A stretch of DNA of 64,000 nucleotides from Streptomyces albiflavescens (GCF_014645835.1 NZ_BMMM01000003.1:248001-312000); one strand, 5' to 3'; positions 25,174-34,968 are shown, counted from the stretch's first letter. Program-made: numbers and translations. The notes: generated from the letters alone by a model not told the origin.

Positions 25174-27777
25174 TCAGGAGCAGCCCGCCGGGATCGCCTG
25201 CGACGCGTGGTGAATGAGCGCGTCGTGGGCCGCCTTCAGGCGCTTCACATCGGGCTTGACCACCTTGCGGTCGTAGGTCACCAGCCCGTTCAACTCGCCC
25301 TCCACATCGGAGATCTGGGTGTAGACGGCGCCGTTGCTCCCCTTGCAGGAGAGCTTGCGCACCTCGTCCAGCCGGGCGAGATAGTCGTCGGTGTACGTCG
25401 AGGGGTCCACGTCCACGTACGACTGCTGCACCGACCAGGCGTGACCGGGCACCGCGAGGCCGAGACCGCCGTACTCGCCGCTGACGAGAGCCCGTTTCCC
25501 GTCGGGGGCGGGGGGCAGCGCGGGGCTCGGATAGCCGTGCTCGTCCATGATGTCGCCGGTGCCTCCGTCGGCTCCCAGATTGAGACCCGACATGTTGTTG
25601 ACCAGCCGCGTCGGGTCCCAGGCCTTTGCCTGGGCGGCGATGCGACCCACGTCGTACTGGCCCCAGCCCTCGTTGAACGTCACCCACATGACGATCGACG
25701 GGCTGCTGATGTGCTGGTCGATCATCTGCTTCATCTCGTGCTCGTACTCGGCACGGGACGCGGCGTCCGGGTTGACCCCGGCGGTCATCGCGGGCATGTC
25801 CTGCCAGACCATCAGGCCCAGCCGGTCCGCCCAGTAGAACCAGCGGTCGGGCTCCACCTTGATGTGCTTGCGGACCGCGTTGAAGCCCATCTGCTTGTGC
25901 AGCTCGAGGTCGTACGCGAGGGCCTCGTCGGTCGGCGCCGTGTGCAGTCCGTCGGGCCAGAAGCCCTGGTCGAGGGTGGCCATCATGAAGACGGGCTTGC
26001 CGTTGAGGACCGTGCGCGGCGTTCCGTTCACCTGCTCGACGGCGATCGACCGCATCCCGAAGTAGCTGCCGACGCGATCGGCGCCGACGCTCACCTCGAG
26101 GTCGTAGAGGAACGGGTCGTCGGGCGACCACAGACGCGGGTTGTCGATCTTCAGGACCAGCGGCTGTCCGGTCCGCCCTGTCACCGTGCCGACCTTGCGT
26201 TTCCCGGCGTACGCCGTGGCCGTGACCGCCATTCCGTCACGCACACCCTGGGGTTCGATGGTGAGCCGACTGTTGCCGACGTCGGGTGTCAGCTTGAGCG
26301 AGTCGACGTGGTCGGCCGCGACCGGCTCCATCCACACCGTCTGCCAGATGCCCGAGGACGGCGTGTACCAGATGCCGCTGGGGTCCAGGCGCTGCTTGCC
26401 GAGCGGCGGGTTCTCGCCGCCCTGCGCGTCGGTCGGGTCGTAGACGCCGACGATCAGCTCCTGGGTGCGGCCCGGCTTCAGCGCGTCGGTGATGTCGGCG
26501 CTGAACTTGTCGTAGCCGCCCTTGTGTTCGGCGACCTCGGTGCCGTTGACGTACACCTCGGACTGCCAGTCGACGGCACCGAAGTTGAGCCGCAGGCGTT
26601 TGCCGGAGCCGACCTTCCAGTCGGCCGGCACGGTGAAGGTGCGGCGGTACCACATGCGGTCCTCGTGCCGTTCGATGCCGGAGAGCTGGGACTCCACGGG
26701 GTACGGGACGAGGATCCTCTCGCCGAGGGTCTTGCCGACCGGGGGCTGCTCACCGGCCCGGGCGGCGGCGAACTGCCACGAGCCGTTGAGATTGCGCCAG
26801 TTGTCGCGGGTCAGCTGGGGTCGCGGGTACTCGGGGTGGGCGTTGGCCGGTCCGACGTCGTCCGCCCACTTGGTGCGCAGTTCGTAGGTGGAGTGGTTGG
26901 GACCGCTGCTCCAGAAGGCGCTGACAACGTTGCCGTTCGCTCCGGAGAGGCCGCCCTTGCCGTCGTAGCGCAGATCCGCCGTGCCCTTGGCCGTGCCGGT
27001 CTTGTTGCCGACGACGGGTTCCCCCAGCCCCACGAGCAGGGCCTTGGGATCGGACGGGTCCAGCTTGGCGCTCTTCAAGGGCCACTTGGCGCCGCCGATC
27101 ACAGCCTCGACGTGGTCGGTGAACCCGGCCGGGGGCGCGGTCAGCGCCTGCGCGAAGTCGAGACGCAGCGTACGGCCGTCCCGGGCGACCGTGGTGGCGA
27201 TGGCACCGTCGTACGCGTATCCGTCGGGCAGCCGGAGCGCCGACTGCGGCACCGCCGTCTTGCTGCCGCCGGGGGGTGTCCAGCGCAGATGGAGGTTGGA
27301 GCCGCCGTAGTGCTCGAAGTACTCGACCTTGATGTCGTAGGCGTGCCCCGCGGTCAGGTCGACGGGGCCGGACGTCTGCTCCCGGTCCCAGTCGTCGACC
27401 CAGTGGTCGATGACGAGCTTGCCGTCGACCCACAGCCGGAAGCCGTTGTCGCCGATGATCGAGAAGGTGTGGGCGCCGGTCTTCTCCGGCACGATCCTGC
27501 CGGTCCAGCGGACGCTGACGTCGTCGGACTGTCCGGTGGCGAAGTTCAGGCGCGGCTCCAGGTTGTCGAAGTCGAGGCTGGGGTCGAATCCGGTGGCCTT
27601 GAGCTCGTGGAAGTCGAAGGCTCCGGGGGCGGACTGGGTGTAGTAGTCGCCCTTGAGCCCGTGGACCTCGACGGGTTCGTCGGCCGCGGTCGCGGCGGGT
27701 GCGGCGGTGAGTCCCGCGATGCCGAGTGCCGCGGCGAGCAGAAGGGCCAGTCTGTTCTTGAATCGTCTGGTGCGCAC
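25174..27777 (-). CDS. Secreted PA14-GH2 glycoside hydrolase
   Basis: 867-residue exported enzyme. GTG start with AAGGAGG 5 nt upstream; Sec signal ends near PAATAADE. Residues about 38-170 are a PA14 carbohydrate-binding domain (GLKGDYYTQ ... FSIIGDNGFRLWVDGKLVID). The GH2 part starts near YPRPQLTRDNWRNLNGSWQF with sandwich, immunoglobulin-like and barrel domains. Acid/base Glu is in MWVTFNEGWGQYD and nucleophile Glu in LVSGEYGGLGLA. The family contains beta-galactosidases, glucuronidases and mannosidases; I cannot choose. The gene is divergent from the LacI regulator, with an operator-like site between them. Confidence 0.9.
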   Translation of the reverse strand: MRTRRFKNRLALLLAAALGIAGLTAAPAATAADEPVEVHGLKGDYYTQSAPGAFDFHELKATGFDPSLDFDNLEPRLNFATGQSDDVSVRWTGRIVPEKTGAHTFSIIGDNGFRLWVDGKLVIDHWVDDWDREQTSGPVDLTAGHAYDIKVEYFEHYGGSNLHLRWTPPGGSKTAVPQSALRLPDGYAYDGAIATTVARDGRTLRLDFAQALTAPPAGFTDHVEAVIGGAKWPLKSAKLDPSDPKALLVGLGEPVVGNKTGTAKGTADLRYDGKGGLSGANGNVVSAFWSSGPNHSTYELRTKWADDVGPANAHPEYPRPQLTRDNWRNLNGSWQFAAARAGEQPPVGKTLGERILVPYPVESQLSGIERHEDRMWYRRTFTVPADWKVGSGKRLRLNFGAVDWQSEVYVNGTEVAEHKGGYDKFSADITDALKPGRTQELIVGVYDPTDAQGGENPPLGKQRLDPSGIWYTPSSGIWQTVWMEPVAADHVDSLKLTPDVGNSRLTIEPQGVRDGMAVTATAYAGKRKVGTVTGRTGQPLVLKIDNPRLWSPDDPFLYDLEVSVGADRVGSYFGMRSIAVEQVNGTPRTVLNGKPVFMMATLDQGFWPDGLHTAPTDEALAYDLELHKQMGFNAVRKHIKVEPDRWFYWADRLGLMVWQDMPAMTAGVNPDAASRAEYEHEMKQMIDQHISSPSIVMWVTFNEGWGQYDVGRIAAQAKAWDPTRLVNNMSGLNLGADGGTGDIMDEHGYPSPALPPAPDGKRALVSGEYGGLGLAVPGHAWSVQQSYVDVDPSTYTDDYLARLDEVRKLSCKGSNGAVYTQISDVEGELNGLVTYDRKVVKPDVKRLKAAHDALIHHASQAIPAGCS

Positions 27778-27824
27778 GAATCCTCCTTGGCTGAGGAAGG
27801 GTGGCGGCTCGCTGCTTCAGTCTG

Positions 27825-27839
27825 TACAACGTTGGAAGG
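27825..27839. promoter_or_regulatory. Operator-like site between the GH2 and LacI genes
   Basis: TACAACGTTGGAAGG. Its counterpart at 28981-28995, in front of the CUT2 importer and read on the other strand, is identical at 14 of 15 positions. It lies about 48 nt upstream of the GH2 start. Confidence 0.7.
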
Positions 27840-27936
27840 AACGGCAGTTGGCATCAGAGCACGGCTCCCAGCCTCTGTCCAGGGCCATGACAAAAGCCCT
27901 GGCGGAGGGGGTGCACATCGATGAAGAGGAGATCCC

Positions 27937-28950
27937 TTGCGGGTCAGCCTGAAGGACGTCGCCGAGCGCGCGGGCGTCTCGATCAAGACCGTCTCGAACG
28001 TCGTGAACAACTATCCGCACGTCACTCCGGCCATGCGGGCGAAGGTCCAGGAGGCCATCGACGAGCTGGGCTACCGACCGAATCTCACGGCACGTCATCT
28101 GCGCAAAGGACGTACCGGGATCATCGCCCTCGCCGTGCCGGAGCTCGGCAACCCCTACTTCGCGGAACTGGCCGGAGCCGTCATCGACGCGGCCGCCGAG
28201 CACGAGTTCACCGTGCTGCTGGACCACACCCGGGGCGACCGCGAGCAGGAGGTCCTGGTCAGTCAGGGGTTCCGGGCGAATGTGATCGACGGCCTGATCC
28301 TCAGCCCGCTGGAATTGGAGGCCGACGACCTGCGCGGCCGCGCGGACGACGTCCCCCTGGTGCTCCTCGGCGAGCGTGAGTACGACGCGCCCTACGACCA
28401 CATCGCGATCGACAACGTGGCCGCCGCTCGGACCGCGGTGCGCCACCTGCTGGGCCGCGGCCGCTCGCGGATCGCCTATCTGGGGGCCCGCACCGACTCG
28501 GCCAACCGGCCCGCCCATCTTCGACTCGCGGGCTGGCGCGAGGAGTTGACGGCCGCGGGGGTGCCCGCGCCCGACAGCCTGGTGGTGCCGGTCGGCGGCT
28601 GGAGCCGCGACGAGGGCGCACGGGCGATGGCCCGGTTGCTGGACTCAGGGGTACGCCCGGACGCGGTCTTCGCCTACAACGACCTGGTCGCGATCGGTGC
28701 GATGCGGGTGCTCCACGAGCGGGGACTGAGAGTGCCGTGGGACGTGGCGGTGGTCGGCTTCGACGACATCGAGGAGGGCCGGTTCGGGGCGGTCACACTG
28801 ACCACGATCTCGCCGGACAAGCAGGTCATCGCGCGGATGGCGGTGGCCTCGCTGCTGCGCAGCCTGTCCGGCCGCACGGAGCCCGGTGGGCGTGAACTGA
28901 CCGCGGATTTCCGGCTCGTGGAGCGGGAGAGCACACTGGGCCGGCGCTGA
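27937..28950 (+). CDS. LacI family regulator of the GH2 gene and CUT2 importer
   Basis: 337-residue repressor. The start is TTG with GAGGAGA about 5 nt upstream, giving MRVSLKDVAERAGVSIKTVSN, the standard LacI head with helix-turn-helix and hinge (RPNLTARHLRKGRTG). The sensor domain is of the ribose/galactose type (IIALAVPELGNPYFAELAG ... VFAYNDLVAIGAMRVLHERG). It sits between the GH2 gene and the sugar-importer operon; near-identical sites flank it on both sides, so it most likely controls both and itself. Confidence 0.9.
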   Translation: MRVSLKDVAERAGVSIKTVSNVVNNYPHVTPAMRAKVQEAIDELGYRPNLTARHLRKGRTGIIALAVPELGNPYFAELAGAVIDAAAEHEFTVLLDHTRGDREQEVLVSQGFRANVIDGLILSPLELEADDLRGRADDVPLVLLGEREYDAPYDHIAIDNVAAARTAVRHLLGRGRSRIAYLGARTDSANRPAHLRLAGWREELTAAGVPAPDSLVVPVGGWSRDEGARAMARLLDSGVRPDAVFAYNDLVAIGAMRVLHERGLRVPWDVAVVGFDDIEEGRFGAVTLTTISPDKQVIARMAVASLLRSLSGRTEPGGRELTADFRLVERESTLGRR

Positions 28951-28980
28951 CGAGATTTCGGACGGAAGGGTTTACAGCCT

Positions 28981-28995
28981 CCTTCCAACGATGTA
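28981..28995. promoter_or_regulatory. Operator-like site in front of the CUT2 importer
   Basis: CCTTCCAACGATGTA, the reverse complement of TACATCGTTGGAAGG. It differs from the GH2-side site at one position. It lies about 100 nt before the binding-protein start. Confidence 0.7.
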
Positions 28996-29092
28996 AAAAC
29001 CTCCCCTGAACGACGTGCACAGCGAGTTGACCGCAAGAGCCGAACTTCCCCGGGAGCGCTCTCAGCGCCGGGGCGTGCCGTTTGGGGACTCC

Positions 29093-30190
29093 ATGAAGCC
29101 GACCGTCATCCTTCGCCGAACCTCTGTCCGGACCCTCCTCGCCACCGGCCTCGTCACGAGCCTCACGCTCGTCTCCGGATGCGCCAAGTCGGAGGACGAC
29201 TCCGACAAGGCCAAGAACTCCACCAGTCAGGGCGACTCCGGGCAGGTCGTCGCGTCGCCGAGCGCGGGTTCCGGCCCGACCTGCACCATCGACGCCTACG
29301 GCGGCAAGAAGATCGACCTCAAGAGCGCCACCGTGGGTTTCTCCCAGTCCGAGAAGGAGGCCAACCCCTTCCGGATCGCGGAGACCGCGTCGATCAAGGC
29401 CGAGGCGCAGAAGCGGGGCGTGAAGCTCCTGACCTCCAACGCCCAGTCGCAGTTCTCCAAGCAGATCAGTGACGTCCAGGACCTCATCGCCAAGGGCGCC
29501 GACCTGCTGGTCATCGCACCGCTCAATTCGGACGGCTGGGAACCGGTGCTGCGCTCCGCGTCGGCCAAGCACATCCCGATCGTCACCATCGACCGCAAGA
29601 TCAACGCGACCGCCTGCAAGGACTATGTGAGCTTCATCGGCTCCGACTTCGTGGAGCAGGGCAAGCGGGCGGCCGACCGGATGATCGAGGCGACGGGCGG
29701 CAAGGGCGAGATCGCCATCCTGCTCGGCGCCGCGGGCAACAACGTGACGACCGAGCGCACCAAGGGCTTCGAGGACCGCGTCAAGGAGAAGGCACCCGGC
29801 CTCAAGATCGTCTTCAAACAGACCGGTGAGTTCGCCCGGGAGAAGGGCCAGTCCGTCACCGAGAACCTCATTCAGTCCAAGCCCGGCATCACCGGGATCT
29901 ACGCCGAGAACGACGAGATGGGCCTCGGCGCGGTCAACGCCCTGAAGGGGGCGGGCAAGAAGCCCGGCACCGTGAAGATCGTGACGATCGACGGCACCCG
30001 CAACGCCGTACAGGGAATCGTCGACGGCTGGATCAACGGCGTGATCGAGTCCAACCCGCGCTTCGGACCGCTCGCCTTCCAGACCCTCGACTCCTTCACC
30101 CAGGGTGACAAGGTGGCTCAGGACATCGTTATCAAGGACAGCGCGTACACGACGGACAACGCCAAGTCCGACATCGGCAAGGCGTACTGA
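29093..30190 (+). CDS. CUT2 sugar-binding lipoprotein, YtfQ-like
   Basis: 365-residue ribose/galactose-type periplasmic-binding protein. Start ATG MKPTVILRRTS opens a lipoprotein signal with lipobox LVSGC. Mature motifs TVGFSQSEKEANPFRIAET and LVIAPLNSDGWEPVLRSA closely follow the pattern of the galactofuranose-binding protein YtfQ, including the residues SDGWEPVL and YAENDEMGLGAVNAL. First gene of a four-gene operon with an ATPase and two permeases, as in ytfQRT-yjfF. The substrate is therefore likely a furanose such as galactofuranose or arabinofuranose, by inference. Confidence 0.88.
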   Translation: MKPTVILRRTSVRTLLATGLVTSLTLVSGCAKSEDDSDKAKNSTSQGDSGQVVASPSAGSGPTCTIDAYGGKKIDLKSATVGFSQSEKEANPFRIAETASIKAEAQKRGVKLLTSNAQSQFSKQISDVQDLIAKGADLLVIAPLNSDGWEPVLRSASAKHIPIVTIDRKINATACKDYVSFIGSDFVEQGKRAADRMIEATGGKGEIAILLGAAGNNVTTERTKGFEDRVKEKAPGLKIVFKQTGEFAREKGQSVTENLIQSKPGITGIYAENDEMGLGAVNALKGAGKKPGTVKIVTIDGTRNAVQGIVDGWINGVIESNPRFGPLAFQTLDSFTQGDKVAQDIVIKDSAYTTDNAKSDIGKAY

Positions 30191-30191
30191 C

Positions 30192-31724
30192 GTGCTGTCA
30201 GTGACCGGTGTGTCCAAGACCTTCCCCGGCGTACGGGCCCTGTCCTCGGTGGACTTCACGGCCCGCACCGGGGAGGTGCACGCGCTCATCGGCGAGAACG
30301 GCGCGGGCAAGTCCACCCTGATCAAGGTGCTCACGGGCGTCTACCGGCCGGACGAGGGCCAGGTGACATACGACGGCTCCCCCGTTCGCTTCGCCACCCC
30401 CCTGGAGGCCCAGCACGCGGGCATCTCCACCATCTACCAGGAGGTCAACCTCGTCCCGCTGATGACCGTGGCGCGCAACCTCCTGCTGGGCCGGGAACCC
30501 CGCAACCGACTCGGGCTGATCGACTTCCGGCGCATGCACCGGACGGCCGACGAGGCGTTGCGCGGGCTCGGCATCCGCGTCGATGTACGCCGGCCGCTGC
30601 GTGAACTGGGCGTCGGCGCCCAGCAGATGGTCGCGCTCGCCCGCGCCGTCTCGGTGGACGCGCGGGTCGTCGTCATGGACGAACCGACCTCCTCGCTCGA
30701 ACCCCGCGAGGTGCGGACCCTGTTCGAAGTGATCCGCACGCTACGCGAGCGCGGCATAGCGGTGATCTACGTCAGCCACCGTCTCGACGAGCTGTACGAA
30801 ATCTGCGACACGGTCACCGTGCTGCGCGACGGCAAGGTGGTGCACACCGGGCGGATCGCCGACCTGGACCGGCTGAGGCTCGTGTCGCTGATGCTGGGCC
30901 GGGAGATCGGCGTCGTGCGGGACGAGGGGCTGACCAAGTTCACGGGGAGCCACGACACCGCGGTCGAACCTGTTCTGCAGGCCGAGGAGTTGACGGTTCG
31001 CCACCTGCTCGACGGCGTGTCCGTGGCCGTTCGCCCCGGTGAGGTGGTGGGGCTGGGCGGGCTGCTCGGCTCAGGCCGCACCGAGACCGCGAAGGCCATC
31101 GCGGGTGCTCTGCGCACCGACTCCGGCCGGGTCGTGGTGGCGGGCACGACGGTGCGCACCGGCTCGACGCCGGCCGCGATCCGCGCGGGCATCAGCCTGC
31201 TGCCCGAGGACCGCAAGGCGGAGGGCGTGCTCCCGGGACTCTCGGTACGGGAGAACATCGCGCTCGCCGCACTGCCCGGCCTCTCCCGCTTCGGCCTGGT
31301 CGACGAGGCGCGCATCGACCGGATCGTCGACACCTTCATGACACGGCTGCGCATCAAGGCGGCGGGCCCCCATCAGAAGGTGGGCGAGCTCTCCGGCGGC
31401 AATCAGCAGAAGGTCCTGCTGGCCCGCTGGCTGGCCATGCACCCCAAGGTCCTCCTGCTGGACGAGCCGACCCGGGGCATCGACGTCGGCGCCAAGGCGG
31501 AGGTGCAGAAACTCATCGACGAACTCGCGGACGACGGCCTGGGAGTCCTGCTCATCTCCTCGGACACGGAGGAACTGATCGAGGGCAGCGACCGGGTCGT
31601 CGTGCTCAAGGACGGCGCGGTCGTGGCGGAACTGACCGGCGACGCCGTCACCGAGGACCGGCTGATGCGCGCCATCGCCACCGCTCCCTCGGCGTCCACC
31701 GCCGCCGGAGGCCCTGATGACTGA
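30192..31724 (+). CDS. CUT2 sugar ABC transporter ATPase, double domain, YtfR-like
   Basis: 510-residue protein with two fused ATPase domains, as in RbsA/YtfR. Start GTG directly after the binding-protein stop (1-nt gap). The first domain has Walker A GENGAGKST, signature region ELGVGAQQMVALARAV (Q-rich variant of the LSGGQ motif) and Walker B VVVMDEP. The second has a degenerate Walker A GLLGSGRTE, signature LSGGNQQK and Walker B VLLLDEPTRGID. Degeneracy of one site is normal in this family. The protein sits on the inner face of the membrane with the two permeases that follow; its stop overlaps the next start by 8 nt. Confidence 0.93.
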   Translation: MLSVTGVSKTFPGVRALSSVDFTARTGEVHALIGENGAGKSTLIKVLTGVYRPDEGQVTYDGSPVRFATPLEAQHAGISTIYQEVNLVPLMTVARNLLLGREPRNRLGLIDFRRMHRTADEALRGLGIRVDVRRPLRELGVGAQQMVALARAVSVDARVVVMDEPTSSLEPREVRTLFEVIRTLRERGIAVIYVSHRLDELYEICDTVTVLRDGKVVHTGRIADLDRLRLVSLMLGREIGVVRDEGLTKFTGSHDTAVEPVLQAEELTVRHLLDGVSVAVRPGEVVGLGGLLGSGRTETAKAIAGALRTDSGRVVVAGTTVRTGSTPAAIRAGISLLPEDRKAEGVLPGLSVRENIALAALPGLSRFGLVDEARIDRIVDTFMTRLRIKAAGPHQKVGELSGGNQQKVLLARWLAMHPKVLLLDEPTRGIDVGAKAEVQKLIDELADDGLGVLLISSDTEELIEGSDRVVVLKDGAVVAELTGDAVTEDRLMRAIATAPSASTAAGGPDD

Positions 31725-32679
31725 TCTGACGCTGGGCCGGGCGACCGCGGATCGCGACCGGCTGCTGCGCCTGCTCCAGGAATACGGCGTCTATCTGGGC
31801 GTCGTGGTCCTGCTGCTGCTGAACACCGTCTTCACCCCGCACTTCCTGTCCGCCGAGAACTTCCGCACCCAGGCGGTCCAGGTCGCGCCGGTGCTGATCG
31901 TGGCGCTCGGGATGGCGCTGGCGATCGGCAGCGAGGGCGTGGACCTGTCGGTGGGTTCGGTGATGGCCCTGTCCACCTCGCTCCTCTCGCTCTACCTCGG
32001 ATACGGAGCATGGATCGCCGTACTGGCGGCGGTGGCGGGCGGAATCGTGGTCGGCGTCGCGAACGGTGCGCTGATCGCCTTCGTCGGCGTCCAGCCGATC
32101 GTCGCGACGCTCGCCCTGATGGTCGCCGGACGGGGACTGGCCCTCGTCCTGCTCCCCCAGCTCAAGGACGTGCGCAACCCGGGCATGGCGGAACTCGGCT
32201 CGGGCGATGTGCTCGGCGTGCCGTACCTGGTGCTCATCGCCGTCGCTCTCGCACTGCTCGTCGGCTTCGTCGTACGCCGCACGACGTTCGGCCGACAGCT
32301 GCTGGCCCTGGGCGACAGCCGCCCGGCAGCCCGGCTCGCCGGGCTCCCCGTGCGCCGTGTACTGATCGTGGTGTACGTCTGCTCCGGCGTCCTCGCCGCG
32401 ATCGCGGGCGTCCTGGCCACCGCGCGCCTGACGGCGAGCGACCCGACCTCGCTTGGCACCCTGATGGAACTGTCCGCGATCACAGCCGTCGTGGTCGGCG
32501 GCACTCCGCTCAGCGGCGGCCGGGTCCGCATCGGCGGCACGGTCGCCGGCGCGGTCCTCATCCAGTTGCTCACCACCACGCTCATCAAGCACGATCTGCC
32601 GCCGTCGTGGACCCAGATCGCGCAAGCAGTGGTGATCGTCCTCGCCGTCTACGCGGCACGGGAACGGGGGAAGCGATGA
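31717..32679 (+). CDS. CUT2 sugar ABC transporter permease 1, YtfT-like
   Basis: 320-residue membrane permease. Family motif SEGVDLSVGSVMALST follows the third hydrophobic segment; GRQLLALGDSRPAARLAGLPV and TPLSGGRVRIGGTVAGAVL are the cytoplasmic and late membrane motifs of RbsC-type permeases. About 8-10 membrane helices. The start ATG overlaps the ATPase stop and its own stop overlaps the next start in ATGA, so the operon is tightly coupled. It probably pairs with permease 2 as a heterodimer. Confidence 0.92.
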   Translation: MTDLTLGRATADRDRLLRLLQEYGVYLGVVVLLLLNTVFTPHFLSAENFRTQAVQVAPVLIVALGMALAIGSEGVDLSVGSVMALSTSLLSLYLGYGAWIAVLAAVAGGIVVGVANGALIAFVGVQPIVATLALMVAGRGLALVLLPQLKDVRNPGMAELGSGDVLGVPYLVLIAVALALLVGFVVRRTTFGRQLLALGDSRPAARLAGLPVRRVLIVVYVCSGVLAAIAGVLATARLTASDPTSLGTLMELSAITAVVVGGTPLSGGRVRIGGTVAGAVLIQLLTTTLIKHDLPPSWTQIAQAVVIVLAVYAARERGKR

Positions 32680-33698
32680 CGGCCGACGTGGAGAGTCCGG
32701 TGCACACGGTGAGCACACCCGAGGAAGAAGCCCTCGGCGCCGGCCGCTCGGAGCGGCTCAGCGCCCTCGCCCAGCAGCACGGCGCCCTGGTCACGCTCGT
32801 GGTCGCCGTGATCGCGGCCTCCCTGAGCTTCGACACGTTCCTGACCGGCGACAACCTGGAGAACATGGCGCTGTCCTCCGCGTTCCTCGCGGTGGTCGCG
32901 CTCGGCATGACCTTCGTGATCGTCACGGGCGGCATCGATCTGTCGGTGGGCTCCCTGTTCGCCCTCGGCGGGGTACTGGCGGCCTGGGGATCGCGGTACG
33001 GCACGGTGGTCGCGCTGCTGCTGCCGCTGGCGGTGTGCGGGCTGATCGGTCTGGTCAACGGCCTCCTGATCGCCCGCTCGAGGCTGGCCCCGTTCATCGT
33101 CACGCTCGCCTCGATGCTGGGCGCCCGGGGCATCCTGCTCTCCCTCACCGACGAGGGCTCCACCACCTATCTCGTCGACAAGGACTCCTTCTTCGCGACG
33201 CTCGGCCAGAGCACGGTGCTCGGCATCGGTGCGCCCGTCTGGATCACCGTCGCGCTGTTCGTGCTCGGCGCTGTGGTGCTGCGGCGCACCCGGTTCGGGC
33301 AGTACGTGTACGCGGTCGGCGGCAACGAGGACGCGGCGGCGCTGATGGGTGCCCCCGTGGCCCGCACGAAGATCTCCGTGTACACGTTGTCCGGGCTGTG
33401 CGCCGGGTTCGCCGGCGCGCTCAACGCGGCCTGGCTGGTGTCGGGCGTGACGATCCTCGGCACCGGCATGGAACTGGACGCCATCTCCGCCGTTGTCATC
33501 GGCGGGACACTGCTCACCGGCGGATTCGGCTTCCTCAGCGGCTCGTTGGTCGGCGTGCTGCTGCTGAAGGTCATCCAGAACGTCATCAACCAGATCGGCT
33601 CACTGGACTCGGCGTATCAACAGGTCGTCAGCGGCGCCTTCCTGGCCGTCGTGGTCATCGCACAGACATGGCTGGGACGGAGACGCCGGGTGCTCTGA
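32676..33698 (+). CDS. CUT2 sugar ABC transporter permease 2, YjfF-like
   Basis: 340-residue membrane permease with an extended hydrophilic N-terminus (about 35 residues, MTADVESPVHTVSTPEEEA). Motifs: TGGIDLSVGSLFALGGVLAA, GRQ-equivalent RFGQYVYAVGGNEDAAALMG, and GTLLTGGFGFLSGSLVGVLL. Two different permeases in one CUT2 operon is the hallmark of the YtfT/YjfF type; most ribose-type operons encode one. The gene ends 49 nt from the convergent glgC. Confidence 0.92.
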   Translation: MTADVESPVHTVSTPEEEALGAGRSERLSALAQQHGALVTLVVAVIAASLSFDTFLTGDNLENMALSSAFLAVVALGMTFVIVTGGIDLSVGSLFALGGVLAAWGSRYGTVVALLLPLAVCGLIGLVNGLLIARSRLAPFIVTLASMLGARGILLSLTDEGSTTYLVDKDSFFATLGQSTVLGIGAPVWITVALFVLGAVVLRRTRFGQYVYAVGGNEDAAALMGAPVARTKISVYTLSGLCAGFAGALNAAWLVSGVTILGTGMELDAISAVVIGGTLLTGGFGFLSGSLVGVLLLKVIQNVINQIGSLDSAYQQVVSGAFLAVVVIAQTWLGRRRRVL

Positions 33699-33714
33699 CC
33701 GCTCCGCTCCGGCC

Positions 33715-33730
33715 GTCCGCCCCGGCGGAC
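33715..33730. terminator. Short hairpin between convergent operons
   Basis: GTCCGC, loop CCCG, GCGGAC. It lies in the 49-nt gap between the importer operon and glgC, where it could terminate both. Confidence 0.4.
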
Positions 33731-33747
33731 CCGCTCGAGGGACCCGA

Positions 33748-34968
33748 TCAGGAGACGAGCTGTCCCTTGCCCAATGCGATCACCCCGGCCTTGGAGACCG
33801 TGTAGAGCTCCGCGTCCCGCGAGGGGTTGACGCCGATCGTCGCGCCGGGCGGCACCTCGACGTTCTTGTCGAGGACCGCGCCGCGCACGACCGCGCCCCG
33901 CCCTATGTGGACGTTGTCGTGCAGGATGGAGCCCTGGACGACAGCTCCCGGGTCGACGACAACGCCCGGCGAGAGCACGGACCTCGTGACCTGCCCGCGG
34001 ATCAGGCAGCCCGCGCTGATGATGGACTCACCGGCGATGCCACCGGCGTTGAATCTCGCCGGCGACAGCTGCCCGGAGTGGGTGTAGATGGGCCAGCTGC
34101 GGTTGTAGAGGTTGAAGGCGGGGCGCTCGGCGATCAGATCCATGTGGGCGTCGTAGTAGGCGTCGAGGGTTCCGACATCGCGCCAGTAGCCCTGGTCGCG
34201 GGTGGTCTCGCCGGGTACGTGGTTGTCGCTGAAGTCGTAGAGCTGCGCCTCGCCCCGGTCGGTGAGCATGGGCAGGATCGAACCGCCCATGTCGTGCACG
34301 GAGTGCTCGTCCTCGGCGTCCCGCTGAAGCGCCTCCACCAGCGCTTTGGTGGTGAAGATGTAGTTGCCCATGGAGGCGAACACGCACTCGGGGTCGTCGG
34401 GCAGTCCGGGCGGATCGGCGGGCTTCTCCAGGAAGCCCTGCACGGTCTGGCCGTCCGAGCCGGGGCTGATGACCCCGAAGGAGGAGGACTCGGCGCGCGG
34501 CACCCGTATCCCGGCCACCGTCACACCCGCGCCGCCCTCGATGTGCTGGGCGACCATCTGCCGCGGGTCCATCCGGTACACGTGGTCGGCGCCGAACACC
34601 GCGATGTAGTCGGGCTGTTCGTCATACACGAGGTTCAGCGACTGCAGGATCGCGTCGGCGCTGCCCAAGTACCAGCGCGGGCCGAGCCGTTGCTGGGCCG
34701 GGACGGGAGTGACGTAGTTGCCGAGCAGGCTCGACATCCGCCAGGTCGTGGTCACATGCCGGTCCAGCGAGTGCGACTTGTACTGCGTCAGGACGCAGAT
34801 GCGCAGGATGTCGGCGTTGACGAGATTGGAGAGTACGAAGTCGACGAGGCGGTACGTGCCGCCGAAGGTGACCGCGGGTTTCGCGCGGTCCGCGGTGAGG
34901 GGCATCAGACGCTTGCCCTCTCCACCCGCAAGTACGATTCCCAGCACCGAAGGTCCACCGCGCCGCAT
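33748..34968 (-). CDS. glgC: Glucose-1-phosphate adenylyltransferase
   Basis: 406-residue enzyme making ADP-glucose from ATP and glucose-1-phosphate. Nucleotide-binding start [17 protein letters not shown] with following [16 protein letters not shown]; sugar-site region GWYRGTADA is here [16 protein letters not shown] and [13 protein letters not shown] are standard. The C-terminal left-handed helix repeats ([17 protein letters not shown] ... [16 protein letters not shown]) are complete. The upstream gene on the same strand is glgM, so the two proteins would supply ADP-glucose and use it for maltose-1-phosphate and alpha-glucan. Confidence 0.95.
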   Translation of the reverse strand: MRRGGPSVLGIVLAGGEGKRLMPLTADRAKPAVTFGGTYRLVDFVLSNLVNADILRICVLTQYKSHSLDRHVTTTWRMSSLLGNYVTPVPAQQRLGPRWYLGSADAILQSLNLVYDEQPDYIAVFGADHVYRMDPRQMVAQHIEGGAGVTVAGIRVPRAESSSFGVISPGSDGQTVQGFLEKPADPPGLPDDPECVFASMGNYIFTTKALVEALQRDAEDEHSVHDMGGSILPMLTDRGEAQLYDFSDNHVPGETTRDQGYWRDVGTLDAYYDAHMDLIAERPAFNLYNRSWPIYTHSGQLSPARFNAGGIAGESIISAGCLIRGQVTRSVLSPGVVVDPGAVVQGSILHDNVHIGRGAVVRGAVLDKNVEVPPGATIGVNPSRDAELYTVSKAGVIALGKGQLVS

